DNA from: Deltaproteobacteria bacterium TMED58
Lineage (GTDB): Bacteria; Desulfobacterota_D; UBA1144
NCBI GenBank assembly: GCA_002167555.2
Contig: NHDL02000003.1
Span: forward strand, 83,107 to 147,106
Length of the DNA stretch: 64,000 bases
Reading direction: 5' to 3'
Position 1 is the first letter of the stretch, and each line of letters starts with the position of its first letter. The notes beneath the pieces were generated by a model. It was given only the letters and a program-made list of their open reading frames with translations, was not told where the DNA came from and searched no databases. Position numbers and translations under genes: made by a program. Positions 34,418 to 42,743 of the stretch are shown one piece after another.

Positions 34418-36339
34418 TAAATTTTCCTCCTGAACATAATTAGGACACCACCCAGAATTGATACCAAGCTGCCAATCCAAAGAAGTGAAACCCAAGGATT
34501 AATATATATCTTAAAATTGAATCTACCGTCCTCCATATCATCAATCAGAATAAGATAATAATCTTTTTTTAATGTGTTATATATTGCGACTTCTGTCTCC
34601 TTATTTATCTCCCTATTACCTTCATACTTATATAAATTTTGTTCCGGATATAAATAATAACTACTTCCACTATCTGTAAGCAATAATTTCGCACCCAAAA
34701 TATTCTTAGCCTCGCTCTCTTTTTTATAAGTTTCTAGCAGCTTTATATCATAGTCGTTTATTTTCAAACTCTGCCCTGTTGATAAAATAAAATCTGATTT
34801 TGTCCCATATACAGAAGAAAGCGTTATCCCTATTATAAGTAAAATTATCCCAAAATGAACAAGAAATGAACAATACCTTCTATATCTTTTACTTAGAATA
34901 TCTTTCCATTTTAAGCCTCTTGCTAGCTGTAACTTAAATTCAACAATAATATCTTGGAGAATAACAAAAATTACGAATGAAGATATAAAGAATATTAACA
35001 AAACCTTAAAATTATCAAAGAACATATAGGCAACGAATGTAGTCAAAATTGATAAAATTACCGGCTTTAAAAGCAACATTAATATCGGAGATAATTTTCC
35101 GGTTTTCCAAGGAATTATTGGCGCAACTGACATTAAGGACATTAGAGCTAATACGTTAGGAAAATTAACTAAGTCATAAAATGTTGGACCAACAAGTATC
35201 TTTTCTCCAGTAAAAGCCTCAGAAATTATAGGAAAAACTGTACCCAGAAAAACAGTTAAGGTAATTATTAAAAAAAATATATTGTTAAAAATTAAAAAGT
35301 TTTCTTTTGAAAATAATGATACTATATCTTCGTTAGATGAAATTAATTTTTTATTCTTTTGATACATAAAAATTGCAAATACAACTGTTAAAATTATAAA
35401 GACAATAAAATATGGTCCAATACTTGATTGAGCAAAAGAATGTACGGATGATATTAAGCCGCTCCTTGTTATAAAAGTTCCAAAGATTGATAGAAAAAAG
35501 GCAAGAAATATGAGACATATATTCCATCTTCTTAATAAACTTCGTGTTTCTTGAGCCATAGAGGAATGTAGAAATGCTGTCAATGCTAACCAAGGCATTA
35601 AGGCAACATTTTCAACGGGGTCCCAAGCCCAATAGCCACCCCATCCTAATTCTAAATAAGCCCATCTAGAGCCTAGTAATAGACCTAATGAAAGAAATAT
35701 CCAACTAAAATATGTCCAATTTTTAGATCGAAGAACCCAATTATCAGTTTTATCTTTCGATATTATAGACCCAAGTGCGAATGCAAAAGGTATAGTGAGA
35801 GCAATATAACCAATATACAAAGTTAATGGATGAATGGCCATATAAAAATTCTGAAGTATAGGATTAAGACCTCTACCATTTAAAGGAATGGCACCTAAAG
35901 TATCAAAAGGACTTTCTACAAACACAATTAGGAAAATAAAAAAAGATAAGATAAAGAGTGATACTGATTCCGACGAAGGGAGTAATGATTTAAAAGGTTT
36001 AGAGAACCTAATAGTTAAAGTATAAAGAGACAATATCCACGACCAAAGAAGAAGTGAGCCTTCTTGGCCTGCCCATAATGCAGCTATAGAATATATAAAA
36101 GATAAGTCGTTACTAATATTCTTAGCAACATATGCATTACTGTAGTCTTTTGTTGTAAGCAAATAGATAAGTACTAAGACTGAAATTGAAAGTAATGCGA
36201 ATATAGCTAGAATGGATCTAGTGCCTATCGAAACTAAAAGATTGGATTTCTTTCTTATTCCGACAAAATAAGAGTAGAGGCCTATAAGACCAGCTAAAAA
36301 AGAAATAAAAAGTAGCGTTTCTCCAATATTATTTAACAA
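34417..36339 (-). CDS. ccmF: Cytochrome c heme lyase subunit CcmF
   Basis: A 640-residue polytopic member of the heme-handling protein family. The tryptophan-rich WWD-type segment is WGGYWAWDPVENVALMPW. The His in AIHPLTLYIGY, the periplasmic His in TAFLHSSMAQE and the late one in LVHFGIILLI are conserved. The first membrane His site reads GQEGSLLLW, with Gln where enterobacterial CcmF has His. It ligates heme to apocytochromes in the cytoplasmic membrane. It overlaps ccmE by 11 bases. Confidence 0.95.
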   Translation of the reverse strand: MLNNIGETLLFISFLAGLIGLYSYFVGIRKKSNLLVSIGTRSILAIFALLSISVLVLIYLLTTKDYSNAYVAKNISNDLSFIYSIAALWAGQEGSLLLWSWILSLYTLTIRFSKPFKSLLPSSESVSLFILSFFIFLIVFVESPFDTLGAIPLNGRGLNPILQNFYMAIHPLTLYIGYIALTIPFAFALGSIISKDKTDNWVLRSKNWTYFSWIFLSLGLLLGSRWAYLELGWGGYWAWDPVENVALMPWLALTAFLHSSMAQETRSLLRRWNICLIFLAFFLSIFGTFITRSGLISSVHSFAQSSIGPYFIVFIILTVVFAIFMYQKNKKLISSNEDIVSLFSKENFLIFNNIFFLIITLTVFLGTVFPIISEAFTGEKILVGPTFYDLVNFPNVLALMSLMSVAPIIPWKTGKLSPILMLLLKPVILSILTTFVAYMFFDNFKVLLIFFISSFVIFVILQDIIVEFKLQLARGLKWKDILSKRYRRYCSFLVHFGIILLIIGITLSSVYGTKSDFILSTGQSLKINDYDIKLLETYKKESEAKNILGAKLLLTDSGSSYYLYPEQNLYKYEGNREINKETEVAIYNTLKKDYYLILIDDMEDGRFNFKIYINPWVSLLWIGSLVSILGGVLIMFRRKI

Positions 36340-36745
36340 AGCTTACCTTACTTTCTTCATATGCTTCATCTTCGTATTTTGTAGGACATTTAGCAAATAA
36401 TTTATTTGCAATAAAAGTAGTATCAATTAATTCTCCTTCTACTACTGCTTCAATTTCATCAGTAAAAATATCAGGAACCTCCCCTTTGTATTGAACATTT
36501 ATAGTCTTAACTTTATCGGTAATAATAAAGTTAATTGAACCATCCGAATTTTTCTTTATAGACCCCTCTTCCACAATGCCGGATACCCTCAATCTTTTGA
36601 ACTTGCTAGATGATTTTTCTGCTAAAGCTTCTGACACAGTTAGGTAATATACGAGAGATGATTCAACAGCTTTATATATTAAAAAAGAAAAGAATAGCCC
36701 TATTATTACAACGAATATTTGAATCTTTTTTTTTGGTGACGCCAT
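36329..36745 (-). CDS. ccmE: Heme chaperone CcmE, cysteine variant
   Basis: A 138-residue periplasmic heme chaperone with an N-terminal membrane anchor (about 8-24) and an OB-fold beta domain. The heme attachment site reads KCPTKYEDE, Cys120-X3-Tyr124, in place of the usual His-X3-Tyr. This Cys form is known from some archaea and deltaproteobacteria that have Ccm systems without CcmG and CcmH, and neither gene is in this cluster. It overlaps ccmD (TAATG) and ccmF. Confidence 0.93.
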   Translation of the reverse strand: MASPKKKIQIFVVIIGLFFSFLIYKAVESSLVYYLTVSEALAEKSSSKFKRLRVSGIVEEGSIKKNSDGSINFIITDKVKTINVQYKGEVPDIFTDEIEAVVEGELIDTTFIANKLFAKCPTKYEDEAYEESKVSFVK

Positions 36746-36858
36746 TAGTCCTTACCATTTAATCTTCGATTTATATAAACTAGGTATAAAAATAAAATAA
36801 CCCAAAAAGCTATTTGGGAATAAAAAAGGTACTCTAAAGAATCAATAATAAAATTCAT
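36745..36858 (-). CDS. ccmD: CcmD-like small membrane protein
   Basis: A 37-residue reading frame between ccmC and ccmE. It has one hydrophobic helix (about residues 10-29) and then a basic tail (NRRLNGKD), the shape and position of CcmD, which helps release holo-CcmE from CcmC. Its stop overlaps the ccmE start (TAATG). Sequence identity is too short to prove the assignment; position is the main support. Confidence 0.7.
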   Translation of the reverse strand: MNFIIDSLEYLFYSQIAFWVILFLYLVYINRRLNGKD

Positions 36859-36879
36859 GATATTTATATTAACTTCCAA

Positions 36880-37509
36880 TTATATTTTATCTAGCTTTAT
36901 TCTCATGTCTAACAAATAAAAATAAAGAAATAAAAATGCAATGAATGTTACTATTAATGTATCCATCATTTCTGGGGCTATTCCCCCGCCTTCTCCGCCA
37001 AAAACAACCGGTGAAATTCCTCTCATAACTCTCACTGAAATGTAAACAATAGGAAGATCAATAAAAGCAATAATTGCAAAAATTGACGAGTATCTTGGCA
37101 CTCCAGATTTTTCCGCAAGCTTATGAAAAACAAGATATGTAAAATATAAAATAAAAAGTATTAAAGTAGTCGTAAGTTGTGGATCAGATGTCCACCATGT
37201 GCCCCAAACTGGCTTAGCCCAAATAGAACCAGAAACTAGCGTAAGAAGGGTGAATAGTGTACCAATTTCTGCATTTATATAAGCCATATTAGACTCACTA
37301 GGGTTATTGCTTCTTAGATATTTAATCGAATATATAAGGTTCATAGTAAATGCTATAGTAAAAACTAGAACGTATCCCATATGAAAATAGAATATCCTTT
37401 GCACATCCCCCATAATTTTCTCTTTCGGAGCATATATAAAAATCATATATAAGCTAAGTGTCATAAAAATGGAAAATAATAAAAAGGAGTTTTTTCTCAA
37501 AAAAATCAA
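36880..37509 (-). CDS. ccmC: Heme exporter subunit CcmC, altered heme-binding residues
   Basis: A 209-residue six-helix CcmC, which loads heme onto CcmE. The WWD motif reads WGTWWTSDPQLT (about 102-113), with Ser where most homologues have a third Trp. The first periplasmic His is present (YFHMG, His43). The second, normally in a WW.TLHP-type segment, is replaced: here VRVMRGISPVV, Ser at about 166. A glycine-rich loop (GGEGGGIAPEM) follows. The losses accompany a Cys-type CcmE, so heme transfer may work differently. Confidence 0.93.
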   Translation of the reverse strand: MIFLRKNSFLLFSIFMTLSLYMIFIYAPKEKIMGDVQRIFYFHMGYVLVFTIAFTMNLIYSIKYLRSNNPSESNMAYINAEIGTLFTLLTLVSGSIWAKPVWGTWWTSDPQLTTTLILFILYFTYLVFHKLAEKSGVPRYSSIFAIIAFIDLPIVYISVRVMRGISPVVFGGEGGGIAPEMMDTLIVTFIAFLFLYFYLLDMRIKLDKI

Positions 37510-37513
37510 TATA

Positions 37514-38179
37514 TCACCTTCTAATAGAGTAACTAAAAAGAATAGGACAAATAGTCAGTAAAAGTATATCGAATGCAGCCAAAGCTTGCAAAGGAAAGGA
37601 TTTAAAAAAGAAAAGGCTATCGGAAATATTGACTAGCATGATTGAACTATATCCAAGTATCAAAAAAGGAAGTATAAGAGGGTAGATTAAGATAAACATA
37701 AATTGACCTTCTCCTCTTACTCTTTCAAGCATTAGTGAAAATGTAGATAAAATTGATGACAGCCCTAAAGTAAAAAGAAAACATAAAGAGATAAAGTTAA
37801 TACCATTGATAAATAAGGGTGTATTTGAAATTAAAGATAGAAATATAAAAACAATAAGATGAATAAATAAGCAAATAATCATAAAAAATAAAATCTTTGC
37901 AAAACAAACTATTGATAGATCGATTGGAGCTGATATAAGTATCAACTCTCCATCTAAGGATATTTCTTGTCTTGAAATTCTTTGGTTTGCAACCAACGAA
38001 GATATTAATGATGTATAAAAAAAGAGCTCTATCAAATTATTAGACCCAATAAAAGTAAAACCAATTAATGATAGACTTATTGCTAAAATAATTACATAAA
38101 TTAAATTAAGTTTTTCTCTAAACTCGATTCTAAGATCCTTTTTTAAAATTAAAAAAACAATATCTATAAAATTTCTCAT
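37514..38179 (-). CDS. ccmB: Heme exporter membrane subunit CcmB
   Basis: A 221-residue six-helix permease partner of CcmA. The opening is the cytoplasmic ILKKDLRIEFREK, and the conserved segment RQ-like QRISRQEISLDGELILISAP follows helix two. The gene lies between ccmA and ccmC with 3-4 base gaps, which supports the assignment as strongly as the sequence. Confidence 0.92.
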   Translation of the reverse strand: MRNFIDIVFLILKKDLRIEFREKLNLIYVIILAISLSLIGFTFIGSNNLIELFFYTSLISSLVANQRISRQEISLDGELILISAPIDLSIVCFAKILFFMIICLFIHLIVFIFLSLISNTPLFINGINFISLCFLFTLGLSSILSTFSLMLERVRGEGQFMFILIYPLILPFLILGYSSIMLVNISDSLFFFKSFPLQALAAFDILLLTICPILFSYSIRR

Positions 38180-38182
38180 ATT

Positions 38183-38800
38183 TTACAATTTAACCGATTC
38201 AAAAAACTCAATGTCCTTAAGTCCAGATGAATTATCTGTTATAAAGAAAGATTTTCCTTTATCTGAACTATTTATAATCAAATTATTTAAAACATTTATG
38301 GCTTCGGAGTCCAGGTATGTGTATGGCTCATCCAAAATAAAAAAATCTGGGTTAATTAGGAATAATATTAATATTGAAACTTTCTTTTTAGTTCCATCTG
38401 AGAGTTTATATATTTTTTTTGATTTAAAATCATTTAAATTAAAGCTATCAATTAAACTCTCTACTAATTCTACATTTCCTATATTATTTAGTCGTGTAAA
38501 GAAAATTATATTTTCTTTAACTGAAAGGTGTTGATATAAATTTGGCAATGGCGGGAGATAGCTTACCTTGGTGAAATAATAATGGTCCAAATCCTTAATA
38601 TTATCTTTACCTAAAAATATTTCACCACTATAGTCTAAAATCTGTGAAGCGACAATCTTCATTAAAGTTGTCTTACCTGCACCATTAGGGCCTGACAAAT
38701 TATAAATTTTACCAGGGTTAATATTAAAACTTATTAATTTGAAGACAGTAGTGTCATTATAAGATTTACCTATATTTTGAATTGATAAAGAATCCTTCAT
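38183..38800 (-). CDS. ccmA: Heme exporter ATPase CcmA
   Basis: A 205-residue ABC ATPase that energises release of heme-loaded CcmE. Walker A is GPNGAGKTTLMKI, and Walker B is FFILDEPYTYLD. The signature motif reads LSDGTKKK instead of LSGGQ. I start at the ATG at 38800; the open frame continues to 38860 but would overlap the divergent gloA gene and add 20 residues outside the fold. Confidence 0.93.
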   Translation of the reverse strand: MKDSLSIQNIGKSYNDTTVFKLISFNINPGKIYNLSGPNGAGKTTLMKIVASQILDYSGEIFLGKDNIKDLDHYYFTKVSYLPPLPNLYQHLSVKENIIFFTRLNNIGNVELVESLIDSFNLNDFKSKKIYKLSDGTKKKVSILILFLINPDFFILDEPYTYLDSEAINVLNNLIINSSDKGKSFFITDNSSGLKDIEFFESVKL

Positions 38801-38809
38801 GTTTATAAC

Positions 38810-38838
38810 TTTACTTAATAACAAGTGTAATTTAAAAT
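38810..38838 (+). promoter_or_regulatory. Predicted gloA promoter, leaderless start
   Basis: A -35 box TTTACT (38810-38815), a 17-base spacer and a -10 box TAAAAT (38833-38838). The preferred ATG (38846) begins 7 bases after the -10 box. There is no Shine-Dalgarno. The same TTTACT box with a 17-base spacer occurs before nuoA. Confidence 0.5.
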
Positions 38839-38845
38839 TTGTATG

Positions 38846-39226
38846 ATGAAATTTCTTCATACAATGCTAAGAGTTAGTAATTTAGATGAATCAATTAAAT
38901 TTTATGTTGATATTCTAAAGCTTAAATTGGTCAGAAAAAGTGATTACCCTCATGGAAAATTTACCCTGGCTTTTTTATCCTATGATATAAATGAGGAGCC
39001 CTTTTTAGAGCTAACTTATAATTGGGAAACAGATAATTACAATTTAGGTAATGGTTTTGGTCATATAGCTATAGGGGTGGATGATTTATATTCTACATGT
39101 GAAGAGATTACTAAAAAAGGTGGTAAAATAACTAGAGAGCCAGGTCCCATGAAAGGTAGCAAGTCACTACTTGCCTTTGTTGAAGACCCCAACGGTTATA
39201 AAATAGAGCTCTTGCAGAGAACATAA
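38846..39226 (+). CDS. gloA: Lactoylglutathione lyase (glyoxalase I)
   Basis: A 126-residue glyoxalase I, which turns the methylglyoxal-glutathione adduct into lactoylglutathione. Counting from the second of two adjacent ATGs (38846), the metal ligands fall at the family positions: His in MKFLHTML, Glu in LELTYNW, His in FGHIAIG and Glu in YKIELLQ. That alignment and the promoter spacing decide the start. The stop overlaps the next gene (TAATG). Confidence 0.93.
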   Translation: MKFLHTMLRVSNLDESIKFYVDILKLKLVRKSDYPHGKFTLAFLSYDINEEPFLELTYNWETDNYNLGNGFGHIAIGVDDLYSTCEEITKKGGKITREPGPMKGSKSLLAFVEDPNGYKIELLQRT

Positions 39227-39630
39227 TGATATCAGTTACAAGAAAATCTCATTTCAATGCAGCCCATAGGTTAAATAACCCTAAATGGTCTGATAAAAAA
39301 AATGAGGAATTTTTTGGTTTATGTAACAATGAAAACTATCATGGCCATAACTATGAATTAGACGTAACGGTTTCTGGTGAAATTGATGAAGAATCCGGAT
39401 ATCTAGTAGACATGAAAGAACTGAGCGATATTATAGAATCTGAAATTGAATCTAGGTTTGACCATAAAAACTTAAATCTTGATACTGAAGAATTTAGGGA
39501 ATTAAATCCAACTGCAGAAAATATTGCCATAGTTATTTGGAACATACTTAGAGAAAAAATCCCAAAAAAATTCCAATTGAGTATCAAGTTGTATGAAACA
39601 CCACGTAACTTTGTGGAGTATTCAGGATAA
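39226..39630 (+). CDS. 6-pyruvoyl-tetrahydropterin synthase family enzyme (PTPS/QueD)
   Basis: A 134-residue tunnelling-fold pterin enzyme. Zinc ligands are His14 in HFNAAHR and the HGH pair (39, 41). The catalytic Cys spacing is GLCNNENYHGHNY, CX5HGH, as in true PTPS enzymes, rather than the CX3HGH of QueD. DHKNLN, PTAEN and YETPRNF also follow the PTPS pattern. So a role in reduced-pterin synthesis is possible as well as in queuosine synthesis. It is coupled to gloA by a 1-base overlap. Confidence 0.85.
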   Translation: MISVTRKSHFNAAHRLNNPKWSDKKNEEFFGLCNNENYHGHNYELDVTVSGEIDEESGYLVDMKELSDIIESEIESRFDHKNLNLDTEEFRELNPTAENIAIVIWNILREKIPKKFQLSIKLYETPRNFVEYSG

Positions 39631-39638
39631 TTTTTTTT

Positions 39639-39881
39639 CTAGTCAGATGAAGATGCGATAATACATCTTAAATCAGTGCTTAATTCATTACCTTCAAAAT
39701 TTATATAACACACATTGTGATCATGTCTTCTGCACCAGATTTGAAAGCCTTCATTTGTAAAGCCAGCATCGATTTTGGAATACTCCTTCAATGTCCCAAA
39801 ATCAGTCATACCAGACTCAAATTCTTTCTGGCACTCAGAGCACACTAGATATTCATTAATATTGTTTAATAAGGGATTCAT
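39639..39881 (-). CDS. Small zinc-ribbon-like protein of unknown function
   Basis: I do not recognise this 80-residue protein. It has CSEC at residues 14-17 and a second cluster WCRRHDHNVC (Cys50, His53, His55, Cys58), enough ligands for one zinc site. It is convergent with the PTPS-like gene, 8 bases apart. Codon use and the metal motif suggest a real gene, but short length leaves doubt. Confidence 0.6.
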   Translation of the reverse strand: MNPLLNNINEYLVCSECQKEFESGMTDFGTLKEYSKIDAGFTNEGFQIWCRRHDHNVCYINFEGNELSTDLRCIIASSSD

Positions 39882-39947
39882 AAATACATTTAAACTGATT
39901 CTAAATTTATATCAAAAAAGTATTTTTTTATTTACCTATATCTTATA

Positions 39948-39953
39948 TATACT
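39948..39953 (+). promoter_or_regulatory. -10 box before the M42 peptidase
   Basis: TATACT ends seven bases before the ATG at 39961. The -35 region is only a T-rich stretch. No Shine-Dalgarno is visible, so the gene again looks leaderless. Confidence 0.35.
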
Positions 39954-39960
39954 ATAAATT

Positions 39961-41001
39961 ATGAATCATAACCTTATTAAGGAATTATGCGATACCCCAG
40001 GTGTACCAGGATGTGAAGATGCAATATCTTCTATAGTACTTAGAGAAATTGAAGATTTATGTGTTGCTTACCTTAAAGACCCTATGGGAAACCTTATATT
40101 CCAAGTTAATGATACAATCCCTGAAGCTCCGACAATACTAATTGATGCACATATGGATGAAGTTGGTTTTATTGTTTCTCACATTGAGGATAATGGAATG
40201 CTAAGAGTAATTCCATTAGGTGGAATAGATCCAAAACTGTTTTACGGCCAAAGGTTGACTATATGGGGAAAAGAGAAAGTTGAATCAACAGTAGCAGCTA
40301 TCCCCCCTCATATTTCAGATAAAAACTCTTCTGGGTCAATTCCTGTAGATGATTGCTTAATAGATACAGGTATAAGTCCAAATAAAATTAAAAAAATAAT
40401 TAGTATTGGTGATCAAGTTACTTTTTCAACTGAATGTGTTATTGATAATCAAAGAATTCTTTCAAAATCTTTAGATGATCGTATTGGTCTTTACGTGATG
40501 CTTGAAACAATTAAGAAAGTTAATGTTAAACGTTTAAAATGCAACTTCTTTGCTTCTGCATCAGTTCAAGAGGAAATGGGGCTTAGAGGTGCAAGAATAA
40601 TAAACTCTCAAGTAAACCCTGATTTTTCTATAGCACTCGAAGGAACAGTATCAAATGATTTGCCTGGGATTCCATTACATAAAAAACTTGCTCAATTAGG
40701 AAATGGTCCCGAGATAAGAATTTCAGATAAGTATTTAATTGCCGATAGAGGCTTTAACGAATATATTCAAAAAATAGCAAAGAATAAAAAAATTAATTGT
40801 CAATTGACTGCGAAAAATGCAGGTGGTACTAATTCAACCGCTTTTCAGGTTACTGGAAAGGGCTCAAAAGCTACAGTATTATCTGTTCCAGTTAGATATC
40901 TTCATAGCCCAAGCTCTGTGTGTCTACTAAAAGATGTAGATTCAACGATTAAGCTCCTAACAAGTAGTATTTTAGATATACATAAATTTAAAAATGACTG
41001 A
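39961..41001 (+). CDS. M42 family metalloaminopeptidase
   Basis: A 346-residue cytoplasmic zinc or cobalt aminopeptidase of the M42 (FrvX/tetrahedral aminopeptidase) family. Metal-binding segments are LIDAHMDEVGF, SKSLDDRIGL, the catalytic EEMGLRGA and the late RYLHSPSSV. The KNAGGTNSTAF segment is also typical. Such enzymes trim peptides released by the proteasome or other proteases. It overlaps the next gene by 8 bases. Confidence 0.88.
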   Translation: MNHNLIKELCDTPGVPGCEDAISSIVLREIEDLCVAYLKDPMGNLIFQVNDTIPEAPTILIDAHMDEVGFIVSHIEDNGMLRVIPLGGIDPKLFYGQRLTIWGKEKVESTVAAIPPHISDKNSSGSIPVDDCLIDTGISPNKIKKIISIGDQVTFSTECVIDNQRILSKSLDDRIGLYVMLETIKKVNVKRLKCNFFASASVQEEMGLRGARIINSQVNPDFSIALEGTVSNDLPGIPLHKKLAQLGNGPEIRISDKYLIADRGFNEYIQKIAKNKKINCQLTAKNAGGTNSTAFQVTGKGSKATVLSVPVRYLHSPSSVCLLKDVDSTIKLLTSSILDIHKFKND

Positions 41002-41332
41002 AAAAAACATCATTATTTCAATATTCAACAAAAGCTTTGAAGATTATCCAATTCTAATTTCCAAAGCCTCTCCATTGCTCGTAGTAGAGTTAAAAAAAAT
41101 AAAAATAGATATACAAGATTTATCTTTGATCGAAACTATATCAACTGAAGATTTAGATGAAATAATAAATAAAATAAAAAATGGTAACCAAGAAATAGTT
41201 GAAAAAATTATTAACTCAAAGGGTAATAATGGCAAATTATATGACGAATTAATACAAAATTTCCTAAAAGAAATTACTAATACTATAGATTTCGTATACA
41301 ACTTAATAATTAGCAAACAATTAGGTGGCTAA
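40994..41332 (+). CDS. Protein of unknown function
   Basis: A 112-residue, probably all-helical protein that I do not recognise. It is rich in Ile, Asn, Lys and Glu, with no signal peptide or obvious motif. It overlaps the M42 peptidase end by 8 bases, so it is probably co-translated with it. The 59 bases after it contain the nuo promoter. Confidence 0.5.
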   Translation: MTEKNIIISIFNKSFEDYPILISKASPLLVVELKKIKIDIQDLSLIETISTEDLDEIINKIKNGNQEIVEKIINSKGNNGKLYDELIQNFLKEITNTIDFVYNLIISKQLGG

Positions 41333-41353
41333 AAAAACTTTTTTATTATTGAT

Positions 41354-41382
41354 TTTACTTAATAATTAGTTAAAAATATAAC
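41354..41382 (+). promoter_or_regulatory. Predicted promoter of the nuo operon
   Basis: A -35 box TTTACT (41354-41359), 17-base spacer and -10 box TATAAC (41377-41382). The nuoA ATG starts 9 bases after the -10 box, so the leader would be at most a few bases long. AGGA sits only one base before the ATG, too close for a normal ribosome-binding site. Confidence 0.5.
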
Positions 41383-41391
41383 TCGTAGGAC

Positions 41392-41754
41392 ATGGCTGAA
41401 TATCCCTTTTTTATTATAGTTTTTATGGCTCTTATTAGTCTGCCAATTTTAATGATTTTAACCTCTAAAATCATAAAATTTATAGTGGGCAAAAGAAAAA
41501 ATGTATCAGATACAATTTATGAATGTGGCGAACCCAGCATCGAAAATTCATGGAAAAGAATACCAATATCTTATTTTAAAATTGCTTTAGTATTTATTCT
41601 ATTTGACATAGAGCTCGTATTTATATTTCCTTGGATATTAAATCTTTCAGATCCTACTCCAGGTTCATATTTTTCCTTTATTACTTTCTTAATAATACTG
41701 TTTATTGGTTGGATTTACGCTTACAAAAAAGGATACCTTGAATGGGAGATGTAA
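41392..41754 (+). CDS. nuoA: NADH-quinone oxidoreductase subunit A
   Basis: A 120-residue membrane subunit with three helices. The conserved loop [19 protein letters not shown] and the acidic [11 protein letters not shown] are clear. First gene of the complex I run; it overlaps nuoBC by 13 bases. Confidence 0.96.
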   Translation: MAEYPFFIIVFMALISLPILMILTSKIIKFIVGKRKNVSDTIYECGEPSIENSWKRIPISYFKIALVFILFDIELVFIFPWILNLSDPTPGSYFSFITFLIILFIGWIYAYKKGYLEWEM

Positions 41755-42743
41755 ATAAGTCATTAAAGGATATAGGTACTTTTATGAAGTTACCTGGTGC
41801 CAATTTATTTATAACTAGCACTGATCAACTATTCAATTGGGCTAAGAAATCTAGCCTTTGGCCACTATCCTTTGGTTTAGCGTGCTGCGCTATTGAAATG
41901 ATGGCTACCTTTTCCTCTAGGTATGATTTAGACAGATTAGGGATGATTACTAGAGCTTCTCCGAGACAAGCAGATCTTATGATTGTAGCTGGAACTGTAA
42001 CTGTTAAAATGGCAGAAAGAATTAAGACCTTGTATGACCAAATGGCAGGCCCAAAATGGGTCATAGCAGCTGGAAGTTGTGCTATTTCTGGAGACCACTA
42101 TAGACATATATATAGTGTTGTCCCTGGTGTAGATTGGGTAATTCCAGTTGATGTTTATGTGCCAGGTTGTCCACCTACCCCCGAAGCTTTTATTGATGGA
42201 ATTCTTGAATTACAGAATATAATTGGCGAAGGTAAGACTTCTCCAACATTTAACTCATCTCCAGTTCCTGAAGAAAAAACACTTTCACCTCTCGAGGTCA
42301 CTAAACCACCCAAAAAATCAAAAAATGTAATTGAATCAGAATTCATAGATAAAACAAATCTTATTAACCATTCAATGGATTTAAAGAGTCAAGGGTTTAC
42401 CTATCTTAAGTTTATCACCGCTACAGATTTTGACACTAATATCGTCCTTACATATTTTCTAGGAAATAATGTATCAAACAAAGAGGTGGAGTTTAATATA
42501 AAATTGGACGATGATATGAAAGTAAGCTCACTATCAAATATTTATTCTGGTGCCGACTGGCAAGAGAGAGAGATTTTTGATTTGTTTGGAATAATTTTTG
42601 AAGGCCACCCTAACCTAAAAAGAATTATGATGCCCGATGAATGGATTGGGCATCCATTAAGAAAAGAATATGTTATGGATTCTCATTACTACCCATATCG
42701 CCCCACACGAAAGGAATATGAAAAATGGAAGACAGAATTGTAG
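41742..42743 (+). CDS. nuoBC: Fused NADH-quinone oxidoreductase subunits B and C
   Basis: A 333-residue fusion. Residues 1-160 are NuoB, with the four ligands of cluster N2 intact: Cys48-Cys49 ([10 protein letters not shown]), Cys113 (GSCAISGD) and Cys143 (VPGCPP). A Pro/Ser/Lys-rich linker spans about 160-210. Residues ~215-333 are a shortened NuoC carrying [20 protein letters not shown] and the C-terminal HPLRKEYV. NuoC-D fusions are common; a B-C fusion with a separate D is much less so. There is no stop or frameshift in the linker. It overlaps nuoD by 19 bases. Confidence 0.93.
   Translation: MGDVNKSLKDIGTFMKLPGANLFITSTDQLFNWAKKSSLWPLSFGLACCAIEMMATFSSRYDLDRLGMITRASPRQADLMIVAGTVTVKMAERIKTLYDQMAGPKWVIAAGSCAISGDHYRHIYSVVPGVDWVIPVDVYVPGCPPTPEAFIDGILELQNIIGEGKTSPTFNSSPVPEEKTLSPLEVTKPPKKSKNVIESEFIDKTNLINHSMDLKSQGFTYLKFITATDFDTNIVLTYFLGNNVSNKEVEFNIKLDDDMKVSSLSNIYSGADWQEREIFDLFGIIFEGHPNLKRIMMPDEWIGHPLRKEYVMDSHYYPYRPTRKEYEKWKTEL

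Noticed and set aside
41333-41391. Terminator before nuoA (A-tract, C, T-tract)
   Set aside because: The AAAAAAACTTTTTT run has no loop and no G+C pairs; it is not a credible hairpin.
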